Source of the DNA: Pseudomonas silesiensis
Lineage (GTDB): Bacteria; Pseudomonadota; Gammaproteobacteria; Pseudomonadales; Pseudomonadaceae
Assembly (NCBI RefSeq): GCF_001661075.1
Contig: NZ_CP014870.1
Span: 4,484,501-4,548,500 of the forward strand
Direction: 5' to 3'
Length of the DNA: 64,000 nucleotides
In this document: positions 1-8,941 of the stretch, in pieces
Layout of the letters: the number at the start of each line of letters is the position of its first letter
How positions within the stretch are numbered: position 1 is the stretch's first letter
Notes under the pieces: model-generated
Seen by the model: only the letters and a program-made list of their open reading frames with translations
Told to the model about the DNA's origin: nothing
Database searches by the model: none
Made by a program: the position numbers and the translations under genes

Positions 1-744
1 GGACGCTGTCGGCGCCGCATCGACCCGCACGCCTTCGAAATAGCCGCTCGATTGCAGGGCCTGATTGAGTTCGGCGATCAGTTCGGAGTCATAGGGTGCG
101 CCCGCCTTGAACGGCACCATGCGTTGCAGCAGGTCTTCGTCGAAGGGGGTGTCGCCTTCGAAGCTGACTTTGCCCAGGGAGTAGCGTGGACCACTGTTGT
201 AGATCAACTCGATGTCGGCAACGCCGGCTCGCGGGTCTACCGCCAGTTTCTGGCTGGTAAAGCGGCCGCTGAAAAAACCGTAGCGCGAGGCCTGATTCTG
301 GATCAGGCGCTTGGCGTCTTCGTAATGCCCGTGGTTAAGCACTGCGCCGGTTTTCAGCGCAGCGCTCTTGGGCACACGAAAGGCTTTGAGGGACGCGGCC
401 GGACCTTCGACGCGCACGGTAACGTTGCGCAAATGCACCGGCTCGCCGGGATCGATGTTCAGCACCAGGCGGGGCGTCTTGCCGCCCTTCACGTCGCTGT
501 CGATCTGTGGCTGGTAATAACCCAAGGCCTGGGCGGCCTTGCGCGCCTGCTCCTCGGCGCCACGACTGAAGCGCAGCAAGGCTTCCTCGTCACGATCGCC
601 GAGACTGCCGATATAGCCCTCTATATTGGCTTTGAGTTCATCGTTGGACGGTTTGATCCGCACATCCAATTCACTTTGCGCCAGCGCCGCGCAGCTGGTG
701 ATCAGCATCAGCACGCCGCTGGTAAATCTTCCTGGAAACTTCAT
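1..744 (-). CDS. tamA: TamA, outer-membrane translocation and assembly protein (partial, N-terminal 248 residues)
   Basis: The first part of an Omp85-family outer-membrane protein that works with the inner-membrane protein TamB in outer-membrane assembly and lipid homeostasis. The start is the ATG at 744, followed by a signal peptide ending near ALAQ (residues 20-23). Only the periplasmic POTRA region lies in the window: repeated modules with motifs such as GYYQPQ, PRLVLNIDPGEPVHLRNV and PRYSLGKVSFEGDTPFDEDLL. The barrel would lie beyond base 1. tamB is expected further left, as in other pseudomonads, but cannot be seen. The preceding GNAT gene is 65 bases away on the same strand. The identification rests on domain layout and sequence character, and is strong for a partial gene. 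Confidence 0.85.
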   Translation of the reverse strand, partial: MKFPGRFTSGVLMLITSCAALAQSELDVRIKPSNDELKANIEGYIGSLGDRDEEALLRFSRGAEEQARKAAQALGYYQPQIDSDVKGGKTPRLVLNIDPGEPVHLRNVTVRVEGPAASLKAFRVPKSAALKTGAVLNHGHYEDAKRLIQNQASRYGFFSGRFTSQKLAVDPRAGVADIELIYNSGPRYSLGKVSFEGDTPFDEDLLQRMVPFKAGAPYDSELIAELNQALQSSGYFEGVRVDAAPTAS

Positions 745-809
745 AGGCGCGGATGCTATCACGAGCTCGGGAGCGTGATAGAGCGTCACTTTGCGAGAAA
801 GTTCTACCG

Positions 810-1460
810 TTATGCCGTTGCTGTTTGTAACACCTGGGGATTGGCGTGGAAAAACACGTGCTCGCGGATCGGTCCTACAGCCACCTCGCCGATTTCCTCA
901 TAGCCCTGCCGCTTATAGAACTCCAGATAGCGAGGATTCCCGGTATCGAGGACCACGCCTTGGGAATGTTCATCCACCGCGCACCAGTTATGCACCGCTT
1001 GCAGCAACTGTTCGCCGAAGTGCTTGCCCTGAAATTGCGGATGAATCCCCAGCAACGGCAGCAGGTGCACCGAGTCGGACGGCACGCACGCCATCACCGC
1101 ATCGTGATACTCGAGGTAGCGGCGGGTGCAGCGAAAACCGGTGCTGAGCACCATGCGCAGGCGCCAGGCCCAGCTTTCGGTGATGCCCAGGCGCCGTTGC
1201 GGCGGCGCGATCAGGGCGACGCCGATCAACCGGTCGTTGACCAACAGGCCGATGGCCGGCAAGTCCTGCAGAAAGTGTTGCTTGACCAGTTCACGCACGG
1301 TGGCGCGGACCCGTTGTTCGTAACCGGGACGTTCCGCTTCGAACAGATAACCGTAGGTCGGCTCGTGCCGGTAAGCCTGGTACAACAAGGATCGGGCTTC
1401 GCGGGAATAGCCGCTGTCGAGCATGTGGATATCGGCGATGGCGGTCGAGGTTTCGGGCAT
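810..1460 (-). CDS. GNAT-family N-acetyltransferase
   Basis: A 216-residue protein with a Gcn5-related acetyltransferase fold. The acetyl-CoA binding signature is LLPLLGIHPQFQGKHFGEQLL (about residues 125-145), followed by the strand-helix GVVLDTGNPRYLEFYKRQGYE typical of the C-terminal half of GNATs. The start at 1460 (MPETSTAI) is chosen because GGAGAG lies about 10 bases upstream; an in-frame extension upstream lacks this. The substrate is unknown. It lies between xthA (divergent) and tamA (same strand) and could be co-transcribed with tamA. Confidence 0.8.
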   Translation of the reverse strand: MPETSTAIADIHMLDSGYSREARSLLYQAYRHEPTYGYLFEAERPGYEQRVRATVRELVKQHFLQDLPAIGLLVNDRLIGVALIAPPQRRLGITESWAWRLRMVLSTGFRCTRRYLEYHDAVMACVPSDSVHLLPLLGIHPQFQGKHFGEQLLQAVHNWCAVDEHSQGVVLDTGNPRYLEFYKRQGYEEIGEVAVGPIREHVFFHANPQVLQTATA

Positions 1461-1580
1461 AACGGTTGATCTCTCCGGGGCGCAACTCAAAAGGTTGCGT
1501 TCTTTTGGTACGAGCCTTGGGTTGCCGATACAGTTCCCCAGACAGGTATAGACCAAATCCAGATCTTCATCGACTGGACT

Positions 1581-1698
1581 GGCCTCTTCGTCGGAACGCC
1601 GCCCGGGGCAAGCCCGCTCCCACAGTCTCCGTGGCGTTCACAGATTTTGTGTACGACTGGGGTACCTGTGGGAGCGGGCTTGCTCGCGAAGAGGCCGG
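1581..1698. repeat. REP/BIME inverted pair, variant arm
   Basis: Two convergent arms ending in the GGGAGCGGGCTTGC core (right arm 1665-1698, left arm about 1581-1625). The left arm carries the variant segment CGTCGGAACGCCGCCCGG in place of the usual CGCGA before GCAAGC. It fills most of the gap between the GNAT gene and xthA. Confidence 0.85.
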
Positions 1699-1800
1699 CA
1701 AAGGCAACACATGTCTGACAGAGGTAAATTCCTCCAGCCCCAACACTGGCCCCATCCCTCCATGTCAGCTAGCATCGCCCTTTTGCCAGGACTGCCGACC

Positions 1801-2613
1801 ATGAAGATCGTCTCCTTCAACATCAACGGGCTGCGCGCTCGCCCGCATCAGCTGGCGGCGCTGATCGAGAAGCATCAACCTGACGTGATCGGGCTGCAGG
1901 AAACCAAGGTCCATGACGAACAATTCCCCCTGGCCGACGTTCAGGCCCTGGGCTATCACGTGTATTTCCATGGGCAAAAGGGCCACTACGGTGTCGCCTT
2001 GCTCTCGCGCAAAGAACCCCTGGCGCTGCACAAGGGGTTCGCCACCGATGAAGAAGACGCTCAGCGCCGTTTCATCTGGGGCACCTTCGCCGACGCCAAT
2101 GGTGTGCCGGTGACCATCATGAACGGCTATTTCCCCCAGGGCGAAAGCCGCGACCACCCCACCAAGTTTCCGGCCAAGGAGCGCTTCTACGGCGACTTGC
2201 AGCAATTGCTGGAAAGTCAGTTCAGCAATGATCAGCCGCTGGTGGTGATGGGCGACGTGAACATTTCCCCGGAAGACTGCGACATCGGCATCGGCCCGGA
2301 CAACATGAAACGCTGGCTGAAAACCGGCAAATGCAGCTTCCTGCCCGAAGAGCGCGAGTGGATGGCGCGCCTGAAGAACTGGGGCCTGGTGGACAGCTTC
2401 CGTCACCTGAACCCGGACGTGTCCGACCGTTTCAGCTGGTTCGACTACCGTAGCCGCGGCTTCGAGGATGAGCCCAAGCGCGGGCTGCGCATCGACTTGA
2501 TCATGGCGTCCCAGGGCTTGTTGCCGCGGGTGAAGGATGCGGGTGTGGATTACGAACTGCGCGGGATGGAAAAACCCTCGGACCATGCGCCGATCTGGCT
2601 GGAGTTGAGCTAA
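1801..2613 (+). CDS. xthA: Exodeoxyribonuclease III
   Basis: A 270-residue AP endonuclease/3'-5' exonuclease of base-excision repair. The start is the ATG at 1801, which gives the canonical [14 protein letters not shown] amino end. Family motifs visible are LQETKV with the metal-binding Glu34, [13 protein letters not shown], and the terminal SDHAPIW with catalytic Asp261 and His262. The length matches E. coli XthA (268). The gene is monocistronic: a REP pair lies upstream and an intrinsic terminator lies 20 bases after the stop. Confidence 0.95.
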   Translation: MKIVSFNINGLRARPHQLAALIEKHQPDVIGLQETKVHDEQFPLADVQALGYHVYFHGQKGHYGVALLSRKEPLALHKGFATDEEDAQRRFIWGTFADANGVPVTIMNGYFPQGESRDHPTKFPAKERFYGDLQQLLESQFSNDQPLVVMGDVNISPEDCDIGIGPDNMKRWLKTGKCSFLPEEREWMARLKNWGLVDSFRHLNPDVSDRFSWFDYRSRGFEDEPKRGLRIDLIMASQGLLPRVKDAGVDYELRGMEKPSDHAPIWLELS

Positions 2614-2632
2614 AAGCAAAGGATCGCCGAAG

Positions 2633-2656
2633 AAAAACCGCCGAATGGCGTTTTTT
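2633..2656 (+). terminator. Rho-independent terminator of xthA
   Basis: Short hairpin CGCC-gaat-GGCG flanked by AAAAA on the left and followed at once by TTTTTT. The A and T runs can extend the stem, so it may work in both directions. Confidence 0.75.
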
Positions 2657-2741
2657 GAGTGTTATCCGCCGCTTTCTGCCTTGCTCTGCGCGCCCGGGTC
2701 TACGATTCTTCAAGGACAACGACAACACCTGAGAAACCGCC

Positions 2742-3182
2742 ATGAAAACCGTCGCCCAACTGCTCAAGTTAAAGGCCCAGCAAAATCAGGAAGTCCACAC
2801 CATTGCGCCTCATCAAATGGTGCTTGAAGCGCTGATGGTCATGGCCGCGAAAAACGTCGGCGCATTGCCGGTGGTGAAGAATGGCGAGGTCATCGGCATC
2901 ATCAGCGAGCGTGACTATGCGCGCAAACTGGTGCTCAAGGGCCGTTCGTCCGTCGGTACGCCGGTCGAGGACATCATGGTCTCGCCGGTCATCACCGTGG
3001 ACACCCATCAAACCGTGGAAACCTGCATGGGCATCATGTCCGACAAACGTCTGCGGCACTTGCCCGTGGTGGAAGGCGGCAAGCTGATCGGCTTGTTGTC
3101 GATCGGCGACCTGGTCAAGGAAGCCATCGCCGAACAGGCCGAGCTGATTCGGCAGTTGGAGCAGTACATTCGCGGGGAATAA
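2742..3182 (+). CDS. CBS-domain protein
   Basis: A 146-residue cytoplasmic protein made of one tandem CBS (Bateman) module. CBS1 covers about residues 15-65 (NVGALPVVKNGEVIGIISERDYAR) and CBS2 about 80-130 (KRLRHLPVVEGGKLIGLLSIGDLV). Such stand-alone modules bind adenosine ligands such as AMP, ATP or NAD. No catalytic domain is attached, so the target is not known. No strong Shine-Dalgarno is seen beyond GAG in the 15 bases before the ATG. It looks like a single-gene unit. Confidence 0.85.
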   Translation: MKTVAQLLKLKAQQNQEVHTIAPHQMVLEALMVMAAKNVGALPVVKNGEVIGIISERDYARKLVLKGRSSVGTPVEDIMVSPVITVDTHQTVETCMGIMSDKRLRHLPVVEGGKLIGLLSIGDLVKEAIAEQAELIRQLEQYIRGE

Positions 3183-3200
3183 CCCACTGACACCGCATAA

Positions 3201-3300
3201 CCCTTGTAGGAGCGAGGCTTGCCCGCGAAGGCGGACTGACATTCAACATTGATGTCGACTGACCTGGCCTGTTCGCGGGCAATCCTCGCTCCTACAGGGG
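3201..3300. repeat. REP/BIME inverted pair
   Basis: Inverted arms TGTAGGAGCGAGGCTTGC at the left and GCAATCCTCGCTCCTACAGG at the right, about 45 bases apart. They lie between convergent genes. Confidence 0.85.
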
Positions 3301-3314
3301 GAATGGTGGTGTTC

Positions 3315-3938
3315 TCAGGATGGCCAATGCCGGGCGAACACCGGCGCCAGCGTTGGGTGCCGGTCGATGCGTTCCAGCCACGTGAAGAACCCTGGCCGGG
3401 TACTGCGCAAATGCTCGCGGCTGCCCGCCCACCGACTGACCACCGCCGCCAGCACATCCAGGGCCCTGGGGCTTTCATCGCCCAGGTACAACTCGCCCGA
3501 GAACTGATCGGCAAACACCTCCCAGCACCAGTGCAGGCGCTTGCGCGCGCCGTCCATGAGGTTGTGCCTGGACGCTTCGTCCGCCTGGGCCAACCAGCGT
3601 TCGGGGTAATCGATGATGCCGATGGCCGCGTAGCAATTGCTGACGATAAACGCCAGGCCACGGATGGCCTGATCGCGCTCGCCGGCGTTTTCCGGAAGCA
3701 GCTTCGAATCGGGAAAGGTGAGCCCCAGGTGAATCAGGATCGCGGCACTCTCGGTGAGAATGCTGCCATCGGGCAGTTGCAAAGTCGGAATCTGCTTGAG
3801 CGGGTTGAGTTTCTCCAGCGCCATGGCGTCCTGCGGGGACGACTCGACATCGATGAAGCGGTAAGGGATCTCGCAGAGCTCAAGTGCTGCTTCGATCGCA
3901 GCTGCGCCGGAGTTCTGGTGTCCGTAGAGCTGGTACAT
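3315..3938 (-). CDS. Glutathione S-transferase family protein
   Basis: A 207-residue cytosolic GST. The N-terminal thioredoxin fold (about 1-80) has the glutathione-binding cis-Pro segment KQIPTLQLPDG and the LTESAAILIHL motif. An all-helical C-terminal domain follows. Residue 9 is Asn in GHQNSGAAA, so the class-defining Ser/Tyr/Cys is probably Ser10. The substrate cannot be told from sequence. The start ATG at 3938 has a G-rich run upstream. It is monocistronic, and its end faces the CBS gene across a REP pair. Confidence 0.85.
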   Translation of the reverse strand: MYQLYGHQNSGAAAIEAALELCEIPYRFIDVESSPQDAMALEKLNPLKQIPTLQLPDGSILTESAAILIHLGLTFPDSKLLPENAGERDQAIRGLAFIVSNCYAAIGIIDYPERWLAQADEASRHNLMDGARKRLHWCWEVFADQFSGELYLGDESPRALDVLAAVVSRWAGSREHLRSTRPGFFTWLERIDRHPTLAPVFARHWPS

Positions 3939-4101
3939 GGTGCGGCCCCCACTGGCGAGACAGGAATATAGTCAGTAGAGGCGCGCTCACCCGCCCTCGT
4001 TCCACTTCATTGCGCGAACATTGCCCGCTCTCAGTGTAGAAGTGCACTGGGATACCGGCAATAATCCGGCGCCCATGATGACGCCTTCGCCAGGCCGGCT
4101 C

Positions 4102-5193
4102 CTACCTGGCCCGCGCCATACACCGCTGATAACGCTCGTCGACCCTTTTGGCGAACCAGGCCGTGGTGAGCTTGCGGGTGATTTTCGGACTCTGCAGCAC
4201 GATCCCCGGTAATACCGCGCGCGGCAATGAACGCCCCTCGGCCTGTTCGGCCAGTTCGAAAACCCGCTGATAGAGGTCGGTGTCTTCGAATTCGAGGCTT
4301 TTGCCCTTCTCCAGTTGATTGCGGATGGTCGGATTGCGCATGCCCAGTTGCTTGCCGAGGGTGCGCACCGCCAGTTCCGTAGTGCCAGGCATGATCGAAT
4401 CGTAGCGCACCAGATCGCCATCCAGCGCCAGGGGAATGCCCGTCGCACGACTCACCGCGTTCTGGAACGCGGCATTGCGGCTGGCGTACCACCCGGCATT
4501 GAAATCGGCGAAGCGGTACAGCGGCTGCTTGTAGCTCACCGGATAACCGAGCAAGTGGGCGATGCCGAAATACATGCCACCGCGACGGCTGAACACTTCA
4601 CGACGAATCGAGCCGTCCACCGGGTACGGATAATCCCGCGCCTGTTCCTCGGCGAAATCGATGCTGACCTGCATCGGCCCGCCGGTGTGCACCGGATTGA
4701 AACCGCCGAACAGGGTGCGGCCCATGGGTACCATCCCGATGAAATCATCGAAGATCGCGCTGAGCTCTTTTTCACTGCGCGCGGCATTCAGGCGGTCGCT
4801 GTAGCTCTTGCCGTTGCTGGAACTCACCTGCAGCGCACCGCTCACCAGCAAACCGGGGATGTGGGCCTTGGCGGCCCGGCGGTCGATTTCCTCGCGGGCG
4901 ATCCTGCCCAGGCCCGGTACCCGGGGGTCCACCTGAAAGGTCGATTCCTGCTCGGTGACCGCCAGTACCGAACACAGGTTCTGCGTGGAGGGGTAGATAT
5001 TCTGGGCGGCAAACGCTGCATAAATGTCCGTGGCCCATCCTTGACGGTCGACGGTCTTGGCCGGCAGCAGACGCACGATCTCGGCCCTGACCTCGGCGGG
5101 TGTGCGTGCCGGTGGCTCCTGGATGCGTTGAGTGCCGCAACCGGCCAGGACCAGCAACGCGGCGATACTCATGATCAATCGATTGGCTTGCAT
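4102..5193 (-). CDS. DUF1615 family lipoprotein
   Basis: A 363-residue exported lipoprotein. The signal peptide ends in the lipobox LVLAGC (residues 14-19) with Cys19 as the lipidated residue. The rest matches my memory of the DUF1615 family of periplasm-facing lipoproteins: LCSVLAVTEQESTFQVDPRVPGLG resembles the catalytic-Glu region of lytic transglycosylase-like folds. That similarity is only a hint, and no activity is known to me for the family. Single gene, divergent from the FAD monooxygenase. Confidence 0.8.
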   Translation of the reverse strand: MQANRLIMSIAALLVLAGCGTQRIQEPPARTPAEVRAEIVRLLPAKTVDRQGWATDIYAAFAAQNIYPSTQNLCSVLAVTEQESTFQVDPRVPGLGRIAREEIDRRAAKAHIPGLLVSGALQVSSSNGKSYSDRLNAARSEKELSAIFDDFIGMVPMGRTLFGGFNPVHTGGPMQVSIDFAEEQARDYPYPVDGSIRREVFSRRGGMYFGIAHLLGYPVSYKQPLYRFADFNAGWYASRNAAFQNAVSRATGIPLALDGDLVRYDSIMPGTTELAVRTLGKQLGMRNPTIRNQLEKGKSLEFEDTDLYQRVFELAEQAEGRSLPRAVLPGIVLQSPKITRKLTTAWFAKRVDERYQRCMARAR

Positions 5194-5380
5194 GATGCTC
5201 CATCAAATCCGTTGAGCCGGGTTAACCATACGATCAATGGCATGGCGCAGGCTATGACTGTGCCGGTGAAGCACTGTTCCTTCTGTTGACACAGCGAGGG
5301 GCTTGTCCATTGGGCAGCGAGCCTGACCCCATGCCCGGACTGGACCATACTTGATCCACGACATCCAGGAGGACCGGCGC

Positions 5381-6916
5381 ATGAACCGTAGCGACGTACT
5401 GATCATCGGTGCCGGCCCGACCGGACTGGTACTGGCGCTGTGGCTGAGCAAACTGGGGATCCGCCCACGGATTATCGACAAGTCGTCGAGCCCCGGCACC
5501 ACCTCGCGGGCGCTGGCGGTGCAGGCGCGGACGCTGGAGCTGTATCGCCAGCTCGACCTGAGCCAGGCCGTGGTGCAGAACGGCCATCGCGTCGGCGCGG
5601 CGAACTTCTGGGTCAAGGGCGAACCGGTGACGCGCCTGCCCCTGAGCAGCATCGGCGAGGGTCTGACTCCCTACGCATTTCTCGAAATATACCCGCAGGA
5701 CGAACACGAGCGGCTGCTGATAGAACGCCTGGAAGCCTTCGGCATCAGGGTCGAGCGCACTACCGAGCTGGAGGGTTTCGAGGAAACCGGTGACGGCATC
5801 ACCGCCCGCCTGCGCTTGCCCGATGGCCAGCTGGAAATCTGCCAGAGCTGTTATCTGGCCGGATGCGACGGTGCCCGGTCGATCGTGCGCAAGACCCTGG
5901 ACACCGGGTTTCCCGGCGGCACCTATCAGCAGATTTTCTACGTCGCCGACGTGCAAGGCAGTGGGCCGGCGTTCAACGGCGAATTGCACGTGGACCTCGA
6001 TGAGGCGGATTTTCTCGCGGTGTTTCCGTTGGCCGGTGAAGGTCGCGCCCGCCTGATCGGTACGGTGCGCGATGAACGCGCCGAGCGGGCCGAAACCCTG
6101 CGCTTCGAAGACGTGAGCAGCCGGGCCATCGAACACATGAAGGTTAAGGTCGAGCAACTGAACTGGTTCTCGACCTATCGTGTGCACCACCGGGTGGCGG
6201 ATCACTTCCGCACCGGGCGCGCGTTTCTGCTGGGTGATGCGGCCCACGTCCACAGCCCCGCGGGCGGCCAGGGCATGAATACCGGAATCGGCGATGCCAT
6301 CAACCTGGCCTGGAAACTCGCCGCGGTGCTGAGTGGTGGCGCCCAGGCCAGACTGCTCGACACCTATGAACCGGAGCGCATCGCATTTGCCCGCAAACTG
6401 GTGGCCACCACCGACCGGGTGTTCAGTTTCGTCACCGCCGAAGGACGCCTGGCCGACTTGCTGCGCACACGGGTGGCGCCGTTTCTGCTGCCCAAGATGG
6501 CGTCACTGGAAACGAGCCGCGAGTTCCTGTTTCGCACGGTGTCGCAAATCACCCTCGATTATCGCGGGATGCCGTTGAGCAACGGCGTTGCCGGGCATGT
6601 TCATGGCGGCGACCGTTTACCCTGGGCCCACGACGGCGAGGGGGACAATTTCGAATCGCTCAAGTGCATGGGTTGGCAGGTGCACGTGTATGGCGACACC
6701 AGCGATGAAATGATCGCCTGGTGCAACGAACATCATTTGCCGTTGCACGTGTTTGGCTGGCGTCCGGCATTTGAAGCGGCGGGTTTGGGGCGGAGCGGGT
6801 TTTATCTGTTGCGGCCGGATACCTATGTGGCGATAGCCGAGACGTGCTCCGATCCGAAGGTGATCGAGCGGTATTTCCGGGATCATGGGATCAGGCCGTT
6901 TTTTGGATCGCCCTGA
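5381..6916 (+). CDS. FAD-dependent aromatic-type monooxygenase
   Basis: A 511-residue class A flavoprotein monooxygenase (FAD_binding_3). The start at 5381 is chosen because AGGAGG precedes it and it yields MNRSDVLIIGAGPTG, the Rossmann GxGxxG. The DG motif (CDGARSIVRKTLD) and GD motif (LLGDAAHVHSPAGGQGMNTG) are both present, so FAD and NAD(P)H sites look intact. The last 100 residues form the thioredoxin-like tail seen in PheA/MhpA-type enzymes. The usual substrates are hydroxylated aromatics, but no catabolic partners are next to it, so the substrate is open. Confidence 0.85.
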   Translation: MNRSDVLIIGAGPTGLVLALWLSKLGIRPRIIDKSSSPGTTSRALAVQARTLELYRQLDLSQAVVQNGHRVGAANFWVKGEPVTRLPLSSIGEGLTPYAFLEIYPQDEHERLLIERLEAFGIRVERTTELEGFEETGDGITARLRLPDGQLEICQSCYLAGCDGARSIVRKTLDTGFPGGTYQQIFYVADVQGSGPAFNGELHVDLDEADFLAVFPLAGEGRARLIGTVRDERAERAETLRFEDVSSRAIEHMKVKVEQLNWFSTYRVHHRVADHFRTGRAFLLGDAAHVHSPAGGQGMNTGIGDAINLAWKLAAVLSGGAQARLLDTYEPERIAFARKLVATTDRVFSFVTAEGRLADLLRTRVAPFLLPKMASLETSREFLFRTVSQITLDYRGMPLSNGVAGHVHGGDRLPWAHDGEGDNFESLKCMGWQVHVYGDTSDEMIAWCNEHHLPLHVFGWRPAFEAAGLGRSGFYLLRPDTYVAIAETCSDPKVIERYFRDHGIRPFFGSP

Positions 6917-6928
6917 TCCACCATTGAA

Positions 6929-7022
6929 CCCTGTAGGAGCCGGCTTGCCGGCGAAGGCGGAGTGTCAGTCAAAGCATGTATTGACTGATCCACCGCTTTC
7001 GCCGGCAAGCCGGCTCCTACAG
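6929..7022. repeat. REP/BIME inverted pair
   Basis: Nearly perfect long inverted repeat: CCTGTAGGAGCCGGCTTGCC at the left and its complement at the right, with matching GGCGAAGGCGG extensions. It lies between convergent genes. Confidence 0.85.
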
Positions 7023-7031
7023 GTTCGGGGG

Positions 7032-7742
7032 TCAGCCTGAGATCGGTTTGGGGATTTCCAGCCCGCGCATCACCGCCGGCCGCGCCAGGAAGCGCTCCAG
7101 CACCCGTGTAACGTTGGCGAAATCCTTGATGCCCACCAGATCCCCGGCCTCATAGAAGCCGATCAGGTTGCGCACCCAGGGGAACGTCGCAATGTCGGCA
7201 ATGGTGTAGCGCTCGCCCATGATCCAGTCCCGCCCTTCCAGACGTTCGTCGAGCACCTTGAGCAAGCGTTTGCTTTCTTCGATGTAGCGGTCCCGCGGCC
7301 GCTTGTCCTCATAGTCCTTGCCGGCGAATTTGTGGAAAAAGCCGACCTGGCCGAACATCGGTCCGACACCCCCCATCTGAAACATCAGCCACTGGATGGT
7401 CTCATACCGGGCGGCCGACTCCTGGGCCAGCAATTGCCCGCTCTTGTCGGCGAGGTAGATCAAAATCGCTCCGGATTCGAACAGCGGCAGCGGTCGGTCG
7501 TCCGGTCCATGGGGATCGAGGATGGCGGGAATCTTGTTGTTGGGGTTCAGGGACAGAAATTCGGCGGACACCTGATCGTTGGTATCGAAGCCCACCCGGT
7601 GCGGCTCGTAGGGCAGCCCGATCTCTTCGAGCATGATCGAGACCTTGACGCCGTTGGGGGTCGGCAAGGAGTAAAGCTGGATCCAGTCGGGGTATCGGGC
7701 CGGCCATTTTCGGGTGATCGGGTACGCGGAAAGATCGGTCAT
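7032..7742 (-). CDS. Glutathione S-transferase, YfcG/YghU-like (nu class)
   Basis: A 236-residue GST. The segment IQLYSLPTPNGVKVSIMLEEIGLPYE is the TPNG-type glutathione site of YfcG/YghU proteins, which have disulfide-bond reductase activity with bound GSSG. LNPNNKIPAILDP gives the cis-Pro and ESGAILIYLADK the helix that holds the gamma-glutamyl group. The C-terminal domain has GERYTIADIATFPWVRN, a usual GST folding motif. Monocistronic. Class assignment is good, physiological substrate unknown. Confidence 0.85.
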   Translation of the reverse strand: MTDLSAYPITRKWPARYPDWIQLYSLPTPNGVKVSIMLEEIGLPYEPHRVGFDTNDQVSAEFLSLNPNNKIPAILDPHGPDDRPLPLFESGAILIYLADKSGQLLAQESAARYETIQWLMFQMGGVGPMFGQVGFFHKFAGKDYEDKRPRDRYIEESKRLLKVLDERLEGRDWIMGERYTIADIATFPWVRNLIGFYEAGDLVGIKDFANVTRVLERFLARPAVMRGLEIPKPISG

Positions 7743-8092
7743 GGGGGAGAATCCACGGCAAAATTGAGACCGTTGATCATAATGCAGGCGTTGGCGAAGG
7801 TTGCGAACTTTTGGCGTTATCGATATTGCTGATGAGCAAGATCAAAAGATCGGCCGTATTCGTCACCGCCATCGGCTGTACCCTGTCCATAAATCCGCAA
7901 CATCCTGTTGATATCCTTTGCTCCAATCCGTTCGAAGTTGCCGCTAAAGTGCTGCACTCGCCCGGATGAACCAAATGGGCTCAGGGGACTCCAACGCACC
8001 GCCCCCATGACATGGAAAACACTCGCAGCCGGAAGCTCGCGGTGTAGAGGTTTGTCAGCCTTAACCGAATGCGCCGAAGATCACCTATACAC
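7743..8092. other. 350-base divergent gap with no convincing gene
   Basis: The gap between two divergent genes. Short open frames exist but none has a Shine-Dalgarno plus family-like sequence. The only pattern noticed is GATCAAAAGATC near 7839-7850, a short palindromic motif that recurs in P. fluorescens intergenic DNA in my memory. Promoters for both neighbours must lie here, but none is clear. Confidence 0.4.
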
Positions 8093-8767
8093 ATGACGAA
8101 CCTTTTGAAATTCGCCAAACGCTTCAAACATCGCGCGTACGTATTCCTGCCCTCCTTGCTGGCAGTGAGCGCGCTGTTCCTGTCGCTGGAGTCCAGTGAA
8201 AGCCGCGCCCAACCGGCGGATGGCACCCAGACGCTGGTATTCTTGCGCCACGCGGAAAAACCCGCCGGCGGCCTCGGCCAGCTCAATTGCCAGGGCTTGA
8301 ACCGCGCCATCGATCTGGCCACCTTGCTGCCGGAAAAATTCGGCAAGGCCAATTACGTGTTTGCCGCCAACCCGACGCGTAATGTCGAGGAAGGCGAGCT
8401 GGACAACTCCTACAGCTATATCCGCCCGTTGATGACCATCAGCCCAAGCGCCATCAAGCTCGGCTTGCCGGTGAATATAAATTTCTCGGCCAACGACACC
8501 AGCGACCTGGCCGATGAACTGCTGCACGACAAGTACCACAACTCGGTCATCTACACCGCCTGGTCCCACGGCTACCTGCCGGAGCTGATCAACAAGGTCG
8601 CTGGCGAAGCGGTCGGCAAGAAACAGAGCATCACCGATGACTGGGAGTCCAGCGATTACGACTCGCTGTACGTGCTCACGCTGACCTGGCACAACGGCAA
8701 GGCCAGCCTGGAGAGCCACAGCTACAAGCAGGGGCTGGATAATGGTCGGGAGACCTGTCCGACCTGA
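8093..8767 (+). CDS. Exported histidine-phosphatase-like protein
   Basis: A 224-residue protein with an N-terminal membrane or signal segment (AYVFLPSLLAVSALFLSLESS, about 15-36). Next comes the motif LVFLRHAEKP, which resembles the RHGE/RHAE catalytic signature of the histidine phosphatase clan. A later conserved His lies in VIYTAWSHGYLPELI. The second half is divergent from the phosphoglycerate mutase family, so activity is uncertain. The start at 8093 gives a normal signal peptide; an in-frame ATG at 8069 is an alternative. Confidence 0.65.
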   Translation: MTNLLKFAKRFKHRAYVFLPSLLAVSALFLSLESSESRAQPADGTQTLVFLRHAEKPAGGLGQLNCQGLNRAIDLATLLPEKFGKANYVFAANPTRNVEEGELDNSYSYIRPLMTISPSAIKLGLPVNINFSANDTSDLADELLHDKYHNSVIYTAWSHGYLPELINKVAGEAVGKKQSITDDWESSDYDSLYVLTLTWHNGKASLESHSYKQGLDNGRETCPT

Positions 8768-8810
8768 GTGGTGATCGGGGCGGCGCCTTCAGTTTTGTAG
8801 CGTTTGCGCG

Positions 8811-8927
8811 GGCCCCTTCGTCGGAACGCCGCCCGGAGCAAGCCCGCTCCCACAGTGGTTTGTGGTGAGACACAGATGTGTGATCGACGCTGGACCTGTG
8901 GGAGCGGGCTTGCCCGCGAAGGGGCCG
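8811..8927. repeat. REP/BIME inverted pair, variant arm
   Basis: Left arm carries the variant CTTCGTCGGAACGCCGCCCG (8816 onward) before GAGCAAGCCCGCTCCCACAG. The right arm is the normal CTGTGGGAGCGGGCTTGCCC. Both ends carry GGCCCCTT or its complement. Confidence 0.85.
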
Positions 8928-8941
8928 GCATAGACACTACA

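Noticed and set aside
52..903. Plus-strand frame over the start of the window
   Set aside because: It is antisense to tamA, whose translation is clearly POTRA-like with a signal peptide, and it runs across the tamA start into the next gene.
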